A stretch of 23,561 bases of DNA from Actinomycetes bacterium (GTDB taxonomy: Bacteria; Actinomycetota; Actinomycetes; Propionibacteriales; Nocardioidaceae). A model generated the notes under the pieces. The model saw nothing but the letters and a program-made list of their open reading frames with translations. It had not been told where the DNA came from and did not search any database. The translations under genes and the position numbers were made by a program. Where the stretch lies: positions 1-23,561 of the forward strand of contig JAEZKN010000373.1 in assembly GCA_023415395.1 (NCBI GenBank). The letters run 5' to 3'. Positions 1 to 7,448 of this stretch are shown in pieces (the first letter of the stretch is position 1; each line of letters starts with the position of its first letter).

Positions 1-2
1 CC

Positions 3-602
3 TACCTCCAGCAGCCGCTGGCGCTGGGCGCGGACGTCGTCGTGCACTCGACGACCAAGTACTGCGGCGGCCACTCCGACGTCGTCGGCGGTGCGCTCGT
101 CGTCAAGGACCTCGACCTGGCCGAGAAGGTCGCCTTCCACCAGAACGCGATGGGGGCGGTCGCCGGCCCGTTCGACTCCTGGCTGACCCTGCGCGGGCTC
201 AAGACCCTGGCCGTGCGGATGGACCGGCACTGCGACAACGCCGAGCGGGTCGTCGACTTCCTCACCAGCCACCCGAAGGTCGGCGACGTGATCTACCCCG
301 GCCTCGAGACCCACCCGGGCCACGAGGTCGCCCAGCGCCAGATGAGGCGCTTCGGCGGCATGGTGTCCTTCCGCGTCACCGGCGGCGAGTCGCACGCCCT
401 CCAGGTCTGCGAGCGCGCCGAGGTCTTCACCCTCGGCGAGTCCCTCGGCGGCGTCGAGTCGCTCATCGAGCACCCGGGCCGGATGACCCACGCCAGCGTC
501 GCGGGCACCGACCTCGAGGTCCCCGCCGACCTGGTCCGCCTCAGCGTCGGCATCGAGACCGCCGACGACCTGGTCGCCGACCTCGAGCGCGCCCTTGACT
601 GA
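3..602 (+). CDS. metB: Cystathionine gamma-synthase, C-terminal part (5' truncated by window edge)
   Basis: PLP enzyme of the Cys/Met-metabolism fold-type I family, expected to join an activated homoserine with cysteine to give cystathionine in transsulfuration; it is cytosolic. Only the last 199 residues are present; the reading frame is open from base 3. The motif HSTTKY, with the PLP Schiff-base lysine encoded at 57-59, is followed by GGHSDVVGG, and the C-terminal half carries the family signature FTLGESLGGVESLIEHP and the closing RLSVGIE. The complete family length is about 380-400 aa, so roughly half is missing. The stop (600-602) lies inside the next gene's start region (8-nt overlap), suggesting translational coupling to the MutL-like gene. 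Gamma-synthase versus gamma-lyase cannot be settled from this fragment; gamma-synthase is the usual assignment for close actinobacterial relatives. Confidence 0.9.
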   Translation, partial: YLQQPLALGADVVVHSTTKYCGGHSDVVGGALVVKDLDLAEKVAFHQNAMGAVAGPFDSWLTLRGLKTLAVRMDRHCDNAERVVDFLTSHPKVGDVIYPGLETHPGHEVAQRQMRRFGGMVSFRVTGGESHALQVCERAEVFTLGESLGGVESLIEHPGRMTHASVAGTDLEVPADLVRLSVGIETADDLVADLERALD

Positions 603-1917
603 CGTCGCCGAGGTCACGGTGTGCGTGGACTTCGGGTCCACGTTCACCAAGGCCGTCCTGGTCGACCACGAGCGGGGCCGGATCGTGGCCCGGGCGAGCC
701 ACCCCACCACGCTCCCCACGCCCGGAGGGGCGACCGACGTCCTCGACGGGTACGCCGCCTGCGTGGCCGTGCTCGCCGAGCAGGACGCCCGCGCGGCGAC
801 CGCCGAGGTGCTGGCCTGCTCGAGCGCGGGCGGGGGCCTGCGGATCGCGGTGGTCGGCAACGAGGAGCTGGTCACGGCGGAGGCCGGCCGGCGGGTGGCG
901 CTGTCCAGCGGCAGCAAGGTCGTCCAGGGCGTGGCCATGGCAACCGGCGGACTGCCGGAGCTCGACGACCCCGACGTCGTGCTGCTCACGGGCGGCACCG
1001 ACGGCGGCAACAGCGAGGTGCTCCTCGAGTCCGCCCGGGCCCTCGCGGCGACCTGGGACGGCCCGGTGGTCGTCGCCGGCAACGTGGAGGCGCAGGCCGA
1101 GGTCGCCGCGATCCTGGGCGACCGCCCGCACGTGCTCGCCGACAACGTCGTGCCCCGCATCGGGGTGCTCGCGCCGGAGTCGGCCCGGGCGGCGATCCGC
1201 GAGATGTTCCTGGCCCACGTGATCGGCGGCAAGCACCTGAGCGCGGGCGACGCGTTCGCCGCGATGGTCCGCGGGGCGACCCCCGACGTCGTGCTGACCG
1301 GCGTGGAGGTCCTCGCGCGCACGGCCGGCGACGTGGTCGTCGTCGACGTCGGCGGTGCCACCACCGACGTGCACTCCGTGGTCGAGGTCGACCCGGACTC
1401 GATCGGGCGCGAGGTCGTCGCCACCACCCGCGTCACCCGCACCGTCGAGGGCGACCTCGGCATGCGCTGGTCGGCGCTGACCACCGTCTCCGACCACCCC
1501 CGGCTGCTGGCCGCCGCGCAGCGCCGCCACGACGACCCGGCCTTCCTGCCGGACAGCGACGAGGAGCGCGACGCCGACGAGGAGATCGCGCGGATCGCGG
1601 TCGGCACCGCGCTGCGCCGCCACGCCGGGCGCAGCAAGGTCGTGGTCGGGCCGGACGGCCGCGTCGTCGAGCGCACGGGCAAGGACCTGCGCGAGGTCGA
1701 CCTGCTCGTCGGCTCCGGCGGCGTGCTCCGCAACGGCCGCCCCGGGGTGGTCGACCGGGTGCTCGCCGCCAGCACCGGCGAGGTCGACGGCGGCTGGCAG
1801 CTGCCGCGCGCCCCGCGGGTCGTCGTCGACGCCGACTACGTCCTGGCGGCCGTCGGCCTGTTGGCCGGTGTCCGCCCCGAGGTCGCCGAACGCCTGGCGG
1901 CTAGCCTGTCGCCGTGA
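595..1917 (+). CDS. glmL: MutL/GlmL-type glutamate mutase accessory protein
   Basis: 440-aa protein of the MutL (glutamate mutase L) family, an ASKHA-type ATPase fold encoded beside B12-dependent carbon-skeleton mutases and aminomutases and thought to help maintain them. Visible motifs are the phosphate-1 loop VDFGSTFTKA (residues 11-20), LLTGGTDGGN (130-139), the phosphate-2 loop DVGGATTDVH (251-260) and an adenosine-type LVGSGGVLRN (371-380). It starts at TTG 595, overlapping the metB stop by 8 nt; no better start exists before the first motif. Its stop overlaps the next GTG by 4 nt. No mutase subunit is present in the window, so its partner must be upstream of the window or elsewhere. It is not the DNA mismatch-repair MutL, which shares only the name. 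Confidence 0.85.
   Translation: MTDVAEVTVCVDFGSTFTKAVLVDHERGRIVARASHPTTLPTPGGATDVLDGYAACVAVLAEQDARAATAEVLACSSAGGGLRIAVVGNEELVTAEAGRRVALSSGSKVVQGVAMATGGLPELDDPDVVLLTGGTDGGNSEVLLESARALAATWDGPVVVAGNVEAQAEVAAILGDRPHVLADNVVPRIGVLAPESARAAIREMFLAHVIGGKHLSAGDAFAAMVRGATPDVVLTGVEVLARTAGDVVVVDVGGATTDVHSVVEVDPDSIGREVVATTRVTRTVEGDLGMRWSALTTVSDHPRLLAAAQRRHDDPAFLPDSDEERDADEEIARIAVGTALRRHAGRSKVVVGPDGRVVERTGKDLREVDLLVGSGGVLRNGRPGVVDRVLAASTGEVDGGWQLPRAPRVVVDADYVLAAVGLLAGVRPEVAERLAASLSP
1902..1907 (+). promoter_or_regulatory. Candidate leaderless -10 element (TAGCCT) for the AI-2E family gene
   Basis: TAGCCT fits the actinobacterial -10 pattern TANNNT and ends 6 nt before the GTG at 1914. That is the spacing expected if transcription begins at the start codon. 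It lies within the last codons of the MutL-like gene, so the AI-2E gene may have its own promoter besides read-through. No clear -35 is visible. The same TANNNT-N6-GTG layout recurs before mca and the YyaL-like gene. Confidence 0.4.
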
Positions 1918-3302
1918 GCAACGACGCTGACGGCGGCCCCGGCGAGAAGTCCGGCGAGCGGTCGGGGGAGCAGCCCGAGGAGCAGCCCGGGGAGACTCCG
2001 GACGAAGGCCCGCGCCGGCGGTTGCCGATCGTCCACCTGCGGCACCGTCCGGGTTCGCAGGACGAGTCCGACGAGAGCATCGCCGCGCGGATCGTCCACC
2101 AGTGGGCGGCGCTGCGCGACGAGCGCCGCGCCCAGCCGGCACCGATCACCGGGGGTCGCTCGAACTTCAACCGCGCGCAGGTGCCCTGGGGCGTCGACCT
2201 GGCCGCCGCCTGGGCCTGGCGCTTCCTGGTCATCGCCGCAGCGGCGTACATCGTGCTCTGGCTGGTCGCGTTCTTCGCCGTCGTCGCGGTGCCGCTCGCC
2301 GTCGCCGTCCTCATCACCGCCCTCGCGATCCCCGCGGTCGACGGCCTCGACCGCATCCTGCCGCGCGGGCTGGCGGCGTTCGTCGTCGTGCTCATCGGCC
2401 TGGGCTTCGTGGCCGCGCTGCTCACCTTCGCCGGCCAGCAGGTCGCGAACGGCGCTCAGGACCTCGCCGACCAGGCGTCGGCCGGCCTCGGCCAGATCAA
2501 GAACTGGCTGCGCGACGGGCCGCTGCACGCCAGCGACTCGCAGATCAACGACTACATCAAGCGCGCCCAGGACGCCCTGGCGTCCACCGGCGAGAGCATC
2601 GACGCCAGCAACGTCACCCAGGTCGGCACGGCGGTCGGGCACGTCTTCGCCGGCTTCTTCATCGTGCTGTTCTCCACCTACTTCTTCCTCGCCGACGGCG
2701 AGCGGATCTGGGCCTGGCTGGTGCGGATCGCCCCGCGCGCGGCCCGCCCGCACGTGGACAGCTCGGGCCGGGTCGCCTGGATCTCGCTGACCCAGTTCGT
2801 CCGGGCCACCGTGATCGTCGCGCTGGTCGACGCGATCGGCATCATGATCGGCGCCGCGGTCCTCCAGGTGCCGTTCGTGCTCGCCATCGGCGTGCTGGTC
2901 TTCCTCGGCGCGTTCGTGCCGATGATCGGTGCCACGGTCGCGGGCACGGTCGCCGTCCTGGTGGCGCTGGTCGACCAGGGCCCGATCACCGCGCTGCTCA
3001 TGCTGGCGGTCGTGATCGGCGTCCAGCAGGTCGAGGGCCACATCCTGCAGCCGTTCCTCATGGGCCGCTGGGTCTCGCTGCACCCGCTCGGCGTGATCGT
3101 GGCGATCGCCTGCGGCGTCATCGTCGCCGGCATCGCGGGCGCGTTGGTCGCGGTGCCCCTGGCCGCCGCGCTGAACGCGGTCGTGCAGCACCTCGCCGCG
3201 AACACCGACGTCGGGGCCGACGACCCCGTCGAGGAGCTCGAGGAGGACTACGAGGAGACCGGGGCGAGCGTCGAGATGCCCGAGGAGGAGTCCCGTGCCT
3301 GA
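1914..3302 (+). CDS. AI-2E family transporter (PF01594-type membrane protein)
   Basis: 462-aa polytopic inner-membrane protein of the AI-2E/UPF0118 (PerM/YdiK) family. Members have been implicated in autoinducer-2 export or Na+/H+ antiport; the substrate here is unknown. The N-terminal 80 residues are hydrophilic and acidic, without a signal peptide. A hydrophobic block spans about 100-175, a soluble loop about 175-225, and the main transmembrane bundle about 225-445. The C-terminal tail is again strongly acidic (EELEEDYEE). The family's GHILQPFLMGR-type motif near the end of the bundle (GHILQPFLMG) is intact. The GTG start overlaps the preceding stop by 4 nt (GTGA) and the end overlaps ilvA by 8 nt. 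The position in a metB-mutL-ilvA chain could suggest amino-acid or ion transport, but that is inference. Confidence 0.88.
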   Translation: MSNDADGGPGEKSGERSGEQPEEQPGETPDEGPRRRLPIVHLRHRPGSQDESDESIAARIVHQWAALRDERRAQPAPITGGRSNFNRAQVPWGVDLAAAWAWRFLVIAAAAYIVLWLVAFFAVVAVPLAVAVLITALAIPAVDGLDRILPRGLAAFVVVLIGLGFVAALLTFAGQQVANGAQDLADQASAGLGQIKNWLRDGPLHASDSQINDYIKRAQDALASTGESIDASNVTQVGTAVGHVFAGFFIVLFSTYFFLADGERIWAWLVRIAPRAARPHVDSSGRVAWISLTQFVRATVIVALVDAIGIMIGAAVLQVPFVLAIGVLVFLGAFVPMIGATVAGTVAVLVALVDQGPITALLMLAVVIGVQQVEGHILQPFLMGRWVSLHPLGVIVAIACGVIVAGIAGALVAVPLAAALNAVVQHLAANTDVGADDPVEELEEDYEETGASVEMPEEESRA

Positions 3303-4509
3303 GGTGCCCGTGGTGGGCCTCGCCGACATCGAGGCGGCGCGCGAGCTGCTCCGCGGCGTCGCGATCAACACGCCGATGGAGGAGTCCCGCTGGCTCTCAG
3401 ACCTGACCGGCGGGCCGGTCTGGCTCAAGTGCGAGAACCTCCAGCGCACCGGGTCGTTCAAGACCCGTGGGGCCTACGTCCGCATCTCCCGGCTCTCCCC
3501 CGAGGAGCGCGCACACGGGGTCGTCGCGGCCTCGGCCGGCAACCACGCCCAGGGCGTCGCGCTGGCCGCGCAGATGCTCGGCATCCGGGCCACGATCTTC
3601 ATGCCCGAGGGTGCGCCGATCCCCAAGGAGAAGGCGACGCGGGGGTACGGCGCCGACGTGACCTTCCACGGCCGGTACCTCGAGGACGCGCTGGCCGAGG
3701 CCCGCGCCTTCGCCGAGCGCACCGGGGCGGTGCTCATCCACCCCTTCGACCACCCCGACATCGTCGCCGGACAGGGGACGGCCGGGCTGGAGATCCTCGA
3801 GCAGGCGCCCGACGTGCGCTCCGTGCTCGTGCCGACCGGCGGCGGCGGCCTGCTGGCCGGGATCGCGATCGCGGTCAAGGCCCTGCGACCGGACGTGAAG
3901 GTGATCGGCGTGCAGGCGGCCGAGGCGGCGGCGTACCCGGCCTCGCTCGCGCAGGGCTCACCGGTCGCCCTGCCCGCGATGAGCACCATGGCCGACGGCA
4001 TCGCGGTGGGCCTGCCGGGTGACGTGCCGTTCGCGGCCGTGCGCGACCACGTCGACGAGGTCGTGACCGTCACCGAGGAGGGGCTCTCCCGCGCCGTGCT
4101 CGCGGTGCTGGAGCGGGCCAAGATGCTCGTCGAGCCGGCCGGCGCGGCCGCGGTGGCGGCGTTCACCGAGCACCCCGGCGTCATCGAGACGCCGGCGGTC
4201 GCGGTGCTCTCGGGAGGCAACATCGACCCGATCCTTCTGGGCAAGGTGATCACCCACGGCATGGCCGCGGCCGGTCGCTACCTCAACCTCCGGGTCTGCA
4301 TCCCCGACCTGCCCGGCGGGCTCGCCCGGCTGCTGGGCGACGTCTCGGCGGTCGGGGCCAACGTGCTCGAGGTCGTCCACGAGCGGATCTCGCCGACCCT
4401 CCACCTGCACGAGGTCGAGGTGCACCTCCAGCTGGAGACGCGCGGCGAGCCGCACGCCGAAGCCCTGCTCACGCGGCTGCGCGAGCAGGGCTACCGGGTG
4501 TTCGAGTAG
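3295..4509 (+). CDS. ilvA: Threonine ammonia-lyase (threonine dehydratase) with ACT-like C-terminus
   Basis: 404-aa PLP enzyme of fold type II that deaminates L-threonine to 2-oxobutanoate and ammonia, the entry to isoleucine synthesis or threonine catabolism; cytosolic. The Schiff-base lysine is K56 in GSFKTRGA, the phosphate-binding glycine loop is TGGGGLLAG (181-189), and SGGN (307-310) closes the cofactor site. An ACT-like regulatory domain follows at about 328-404. The length matches the roughly 400-aa single-ACT form (biodegradative/IlvA1 type), not the 510-aa E. coli IlvA with a double ACT-like domain. The GTG at 3295 has a strong Shine-Dalgarno (AGGAGG at 3283-3288) embedded in the end of the upstream gene, which decides this start. 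It overlaps the upstream gene by 8 nt. The single ACT domain suggests allosteric control by a branched-chain amino acid or another ligand; which one cannot be read here. Confidence 0.93.
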   Translation: MPEVPVVGLADIEAARELLRGVAINTPMEESRWLSDLTGGPVWLKCENLQRTGSFKTRGAYVRISRLSPEERAHGVVAASAGNHAQGVALAAQMLGIRATIFMPEGAPIPKEKATRGYGADVTFHGRYLEDALAEARAFAERTGAVLIHPFDHPDIVAGQGTAGLEILEQAPDVRSVLVPTGGGGLLAGIAIAVKALRPDVKVIGVQAAEAAAYPASLAQGSPVALPAMSTMADGIAVGLPGDVPFAAVRDHVDEVVTVTEEGLSRAVLAVLERAKMLVEPAGAAAVAAFTEHPGVIETPAVAVLSGGNIDPILLGKVITHGMAAAGRYLNLRVCIPDLPGGLARLLGDVSAVGANVLEVVHERISPTLHLHEVEVHLQLETRGEPHAEALLTRLREQGYRVFE

Positions 4510-4519
4510 GGCTCAGCCC
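4509..4519. other. Short palindrome spanning convergent stop codons of ilvA and greA
   Basis: GGGCT-C-AGCCC is a 5-bp stem around a single central base. It includes the last base of the ilvA stop and the greA stop on the other strand; only 3 nt separate the two genes. It might contribute weakly to bidirectional termination, but the stem is short and no T-run follows on either strand, so I call it only a palindrome. Confidence 0.3.
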
Positions 4520-5016
4520 GTGAAGGGGACCGCGTCCAGGATGACGACCTGGAGCTCCTTGCCGTTCGGGGCGAGGTAGCTGACGGTCTCGCCCTTGCTG
4601 CGGCCGTTGATGGCCGCGCCGAGCGGGGAGCCGGGGGAGTAGACGGTGATGCCCTCGGGCTCGATCTCCCGGGCGCCGAGGAGGAAGGTCTCGGCCTCGT
4701 CGTCGTCGTCGCCGACGAACTTGTAGGTGACCTTCATGCCGGGCTCGACGACGCCGTCGTCCGGCGGGGTCTCCCCGACCTCGGCGCGGCGCAGCATGTC
4801 CTCGAGCTGGCGGATCCGGCCCTCGAGCTTGCCCTGCTCCTCGCGGGCGGCGTGGTAGCCGCCGTTCTCCTTCAGGTCGCCCTCGTCGCGGGCCGCACTG
4901 ATCCGGGCGATGATCTCCTGGCGGACGGGACCCTTGAGGTCCTCGAGCTCCTGGGTGAGCTTGTCGTAGGCGTCCTGGGTGAGCCAGACGGTGCCCTGCT
5001 CGGTCGACTGCGTCAT
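4513..5016 (-). CDS. greA: Transcription elongation factor GreA
   Basis: 167-aa GreA. It enters the RNA polymerase secondary channel and stimulates cleavage of backtracked RNA. The N-terminal coiled coil (about residues 12-80) carries the acidic tip residues in DEGDLKEN (44-51) that act on the polymerase active site, and the C-terminal FKBP-like domain holds SPLGAAINGRSKGE and the closing VVILDAVPF. I chose the ATG at 5014-5016 (MTQSTEQGT) because it has a GGAG ribosome site 7 nt upstream and gives the normal family length. An in-frame extension to 5160 would add 48 Arg/Ser-rich residues that do not resemble GreA. The gene ends 3 nt from ilvA in convergent orientation and lies 160 nt downstream of the DUF4307 gene on the same strand. 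Confidence 0.96.
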   Translation of the reverse strand: MTQSTEQGTVWLTQDAYDKLTQELEDLKGPVRQEIIARISAARDEGDLKENGGYHAAREEQGKLEGRIRQLEDMLRRAEVGETPPDDGVVEPGMKVTYKFVGDDDDEAETFLLGAREIEPEGITVYSPGSPLGAAINGRSKGETVSYLAPNGKELQVVILDAVPFTG

Positions 5017-5121
5017 CGGGAAACTCCTGCTACTTCGAGGTACGACGGAAACACTCCGTCGTCGTCGGGTGGTGCCCCTCCGTGCCGTGTGCGAAACGGC
5101 CGTGCGTGATCGCCAGGGCCG

Positions 5122-5133
5122 TGTCGCGCGACA
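5122..5133. promoter_or_regulatory. Perfect 12-bp palindrome in the greA leader
   Basis: TGTCGCGCGACA is a perfect 12-bp inverted repeat in the 160-nt non-coding stretch between DUF4307 and greA, about 105 nt upstream of the greA start. A second small repeat, GGAC-N5-GTCC (5142-5154), and a possible -10-like TACAGT on the minus strand (5164-5159) lie nearby. It could be an operator or RNA hairpin; function is not established. Confidence 0.3.
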
Positions 5134-5176
5134 GCCCTGCGGGACAGTCAGTCCGACCACTGTAACAACTGGAGGG

Positions 5177-5578
5177 TCAGCGGGGGCGATTCTGGCCGGG
5201 GGCCGTGCATCCCATCAGCTCGACCGAGGTGGCCTCGCGCTCGGTGCGGATCGTCTGCTGCGTGGTGCCGCTCCCGGGTGGGGTGAAGGCCAGCTCGCCC
5301 ACCACGACCTTGTCCTCGGCGTAGGCGCGGAGCTTGCAGGTGGCCTCGACGTCCTCGTCGGCCAGGCGCACCTGGACGCGGGCGGTGGCGGTGTGCTGGT
5401 CGACGACCTGGAAGGACACCAGCTCGGACTCCACCTCGGGGGTCGACTGGGCCCAGATCGTCCAGCCCAGCCAGCCCAGGAAGGCGGCGACGGCCACGAC
5501 GGCGATGCCCAGCACGATCCGCCCACGGATCGCCGACGGGGCGCCGTAGCGGTCGCTGAGGTCGGTCGGCGCGGTCAC
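5177..5578 (-). CDS. DUF4307 domain membrane-anchored protein
   Basis: 133-aa protein of the actinobacterial DUF4307 family; its function is unknown. A short cytoplasmic N-terminus (TAPTDLSDRYG) precedes one transmembrane helix at about residues 21-43, followed by an extracytoplasmic beta-rich domain. That domain has two cysteines, C81 and C124, placed as in the family (C-K-L-R-A ... MGC), which probably form a disulfide. I chose GTG 5576-5578 because the family normally starts just before the RYG motif; a longer frame to 5614 would run into the divergent mca start. The gene is divergent from mca with 29 nt between start codons. It sits beside mca and greA, an arrangement I recall as common in Nocardioides-type genomes. 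Confidence 0.85.
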   Translation of the reverse strand: MTAPTDLSDRYGAPSAIRGRIVLGIAVVAVAAFLGWLGWTIWAQSTPEVESELVSFQVVDQHTATARVQVRLADEDVEATCKLRAYAEDKVVVGELAFTPPGSGTTQQTIRTEREATSVELMGCTAPGQNRPR

Positions 5579-5595
5579 CCCTGCATGGTCCCACC

Positions 5596-5601
5596 TACGA
5601 T
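5596..5601 (+). promoter_or_regulatory. mca: Candidate leaderless -10 element (TACGAT) for mca
   Basis: TACGAT matches TANNNT closely and ends 6 nt before the GTG start at 5608; there is no Shine-Dalgarno between. This predicts a transcript beginning at or next to the GTG. The element sits in the 29-nt divergent gap, so DUF4307 and mca promoters must overlap. Confidence 0.55.
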
Positions 5602-5607
5602 GGCCGC

Positions 5608-6492
5608 GTGACACAGCAGCCCCGTGCCGGCCTCCGGCTCATGCACGTCCACGCGCACCCCGACGACGAGTCGTCCAAGGGCGCCGCCAGCACCGCGATG
5701 TACGTCGCCCAGGGGGTCGACGTGCACGTCGCGACCTGCACCGGTGGCGAGCGCGGGTCGATCCTCAACCCGAAGATGGACCGGCCCGACATCCTCGAGA
5801 ACATCACCGAGATCCGGCGCCAGGAGATGGAGCGGGCGCGCGACATCCTCGGCATCCGCCAGGACTGGCTGGGGTGGGTCGACTCGGGCTGGCCCGAGGG
5901 CGACCCGAAGCCGCCCCTGCCCGAGGGCTGCTTCGCGCTGGTCCCGCTCGAGGAGGCCGCGGCGCCGCTGGTCAGGCTGATCCGCGAGTTCCGGCCGCAC
6001 GTGCTGACGACCTACGACGAGCGCGGGGGCTACCCGCACCCCGACCACATCAAGTGCCACGAGATCAGCGTCCACGCCTTCGAGGCCGCCGCCGACCCGG
6101 AGCGCTACCCCGAGCTCGGCGAGCCCTGGCAGGTCCTCAAGCTCTACTACCACCACTCGTTCAACAAGGCGCGGATCCAGGCCATCCACGACGCGATGCT
6201 CGCCCACGGGCTGGAGTCGCCGTGGGCCGAGCGGCTCAAGGAGTGGAAGGACGAGCCGGAGTGGGACGCCCGCGTCACGACGCGGGTGCCGTGCTCGGTC
6301 GACTTCGGTGTGCGCGACCAGGCGCTGCTCGCGCACGCCACGCAGATCGACCCCGACGGCTTCTGGTTCGCGATCCCGCGCGAGATCCAGGTCGAGACCT
6401 GGCCGACCGAGGACTTCGAGCTCGTGGTGAGCCACGTCAACTCCCCGACGCCGGAGGACGACCTCTTCGCGGGCATCACCGACCCCCTCTGA
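5608..6492 (+). CDS. mca: Mycothiol S-conjugate amidase
   Basis: 294-aa zinc amidase of the LmbE/PIG-L family. It hydrolyses mycothiol S-conjugates to a mercapturic acid and GlcN-inositol, detoxifying electrophiles and antibiotics in the cytosol. The zinc site is formed by AHPDD (residues 16-20) and H147 in GYPHPDH (141-147), with D19 the expected general base. The TGGERGSILNPKMD segment and the C-terminal TQIDPDGFWFAIPREI are typical of Mca rather than the mycothiol-pathway deacetylase MshB. Length fits the family (about 290 aa). The GTG at 5608 lacks a ribosome site and lies 6 nt after a TACGAT -10, consistent with leaderless translation. A small membrane protein gene follows 12 nt later. 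Confidence 0.95.
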   Translation: MTQQPRAGLRLMHVHAHPDDESSKGAASTAMYVAQGVDVHVATCTGGERGSILNPKMDRPDILENITEIRRQEMERARDILGIRQDWLGWVDSGWPEGDPKPPLPEGCFALVPLEEAAAPLVRLIREFRPHVLTTYDERGGYPHPDHIKCHEISVHAFEAAADPERYPELGEPWQVLKLYYHHSFNKARIQAIHDAMLAHGLESPWAERLKEWKDEPEWDARVTTRVPCSVDFGVRDQALLAHATQIDPDGFWFAIPREIQVETWPTEDFELVVSHVNSPTPEDDLFAGITDPL

Positions 6493-6504
6493 GAAACTGG
6501 GCCC

Positions 6505-6792
6505 ATGCAGCTGCTCACCGTCCTGCCCGACGCGCTCACCTTCGTGGTCGGCCTGACCGACCAGGCGCCCGAGGACGAGGACGTCAAGGCCGGGTGGACC
6601 GCGTTCGCGATCTTCATCGGCCTGATCGTCGCGGTCGCGCTGCTGGGGTTCAGCCTGGTCAAGCAGCTGCGCAAGGTGGAGGCGGCCGAGGAGGCCGGGC
6701 TCTACGACCCCTCGGACCCCAAGCGCCCGGCGCGCATGGAGATCCCGCAGGAGACCCCGGACACCGACGAGCCCACGCCGCCTAGCTCCTGA
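6505..6792 (+). CDS. Small single-pass membrane protein downstream of mca
   Basis: 95-aa protein with one clear transmembrane helix at about residues 30-53 (TAFAIFIGLIVAVALLGFSL). A charged segment (KQLRKVEAAEEAGLYD) and a proline/acid-rich tail follow. The N-terminus is moderately hydrophobic but does not look like a cleavable signal. No catalytic motif is seen and I do not assign a function. It starts 12 nt after mca, so it is probably in the same transcript. GAAACT 6 nt before the ATG is a weak leaderless -10 candidate. Its end overlaps the convergent methyltransferase by 11 nt. Small membrane proteins next to mca are, as I recall, a recurring actinobacterial arrangement. Confidence 0.8.
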   Translation: MQLLTVLPDALTFVVGLTDQAPEDEDVKAGWTAFAIFIGLIVAVALLGFSLVKQLRKVEAAEEAGLYDPSDPKRPARMEIPQETPDTDEPTPPSS

Positions 6793-7384
6793 CCAGCCGC
6801 ACCAGGCAGTCCCACGCCACCCGGGCCGGCTCCTCGCCGTGCCCGTCGCCGACGGTCCGCGCGACCCGCTCGGCGCGCAGGACGTCGAACCCCTCACCGG
6901 CCAGGTCGTCCAGCACGTCCTCGGCGGTGTAGAGCACGGCCGGGTCCTGCGGCCCGCCGGTGCCCTCGGCCAGGTTGGTCGAGTCGTGGGCGACCACCAG
7001 CAGCGTCCCACCCGGCCAGAGCGCGTGGTAGGCCGCCCGCACCGCCGCCGCCCGCTCGGCGGCGGGCAGCTGGAGGTAGGCCACCACCACCAGGTCGTAC
7101 GCCGACCGCTCGTCCCACCGCGTCGCGTCGGCGCACACCCAGCGGACCGGGGTGTCCCCGGCGAGCCGGCGGCCCTTGGCGAGGGCGACCTGGGAGAAGT
7201 CGGCCGCGGTCACCTCCCAGCCGCGCCGGGCCAGCCAGATCGCGTTCCGGCCCTCGCCCGCGGCCAGGTCGAGGGCCCGGCCCGGAGGCAGGTCGGCGAG
7301 CTCGGCCTCGACGAACCGGTTGGGCCCGGCCGACCACACGAGCTCGCTGGCGGCGTACCGCTCGTCCCAGTCGTGTGCGTCCAT
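6782..7384 (-). CDS. Class I SAM-dependent methyltransferase
   Basis: 200-aa methyltransferase of the TehB/thiopurine-like group (methyltransferase domain 25 type); substrate unknown. The N-terminal signature WDERYAASELVWSAGPNRFV is followed by SAM motif I DLAAGEGRNA (39-48), with the ribose-binding acidic residue at the end of strand 2 (D62). ADATRW and GGTLLVVAHD complete the Rossmann core. The length is normal. The ATG at 7382-7384 has GGAGG directly against it, closer than ideal, so a slightly different initiation mode is possible. The gene is convergent with the small membrane protein (11-nt overlap) and divergent from the next gene, with a 13-bp palindrome in the 64-nt gap. Confidence 0.88.
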   Translation of the reverse strand: MDAHDWDERYAASELVWSAGPNRFVEAELADLPPGRALDLAAGEGRNAIWLARRGWEVTAADFSQVALAKGRRLAGDTPVRWVCADATRWDERSAYDLVVVAYLQLPAAERAAAVRAAYHALWPGGTLLVVAHDSTNLAEGTGGPQDPAVLYTAEDVLDDLAGEGFDVLRAERVARTVGDGHGEEPARVAWDCLVRLVRS

Positions 7385-7389
7385 CCTCC

Positions 7390-7402
7390 GAGTGAATCAC
7401 TC
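7390..7402. promoter_or_regulatory. 13-bp inverted repeat between divergent genes (operator candidate)
   Basis: GAGTGA-A-TCACTC is perfectly symmetrical around one base. It lies 5 nt upstream of the methyltransferase start on one strand and 46 nt upstream of the membrane protein on the other. A dimeric repressor binding here could control the methyltransferase. No regulator gene of known family is adjacent, so the assignment is structural only. Confidence 0.35.
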
Positions 7403-7448
7403 TTTCCGGGTGAGCCCGACCCGTGCGGGCGCTGCCACGGTGGCGGCC

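Noticed and set aside
748..753. GGGTAC copies at 748, 3643, 12686, 16318, 22084 and 23185 as promoters
   Set aside because: All fall inside genes and are explained by in-frame or overlapping Gly-Tyr codons (GGG TAC or GGG/GTAC contexts); none is close to a start codon.
541..3461. Long minus-strand frames (541-2142 and 1836-3461) opposite the MutL, AI-2E and ilvA genes
   Set aside because: Low-complexity composition (GDRHE/ARG repeats) with no motif, fully opposite genes with clear family signatures.
4509..4519. Rho-independent terminator between ilvA and greA
   Set aside because: The stem is only 5 bp and no T-run follows on either strand.
5017..5160. Upstream extension of GreA by 48 residues
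   Set aside because: The extension is Arg/Ser-rich, unlike GreA, and the internal ATG has a good ribosome site at normal spacing.
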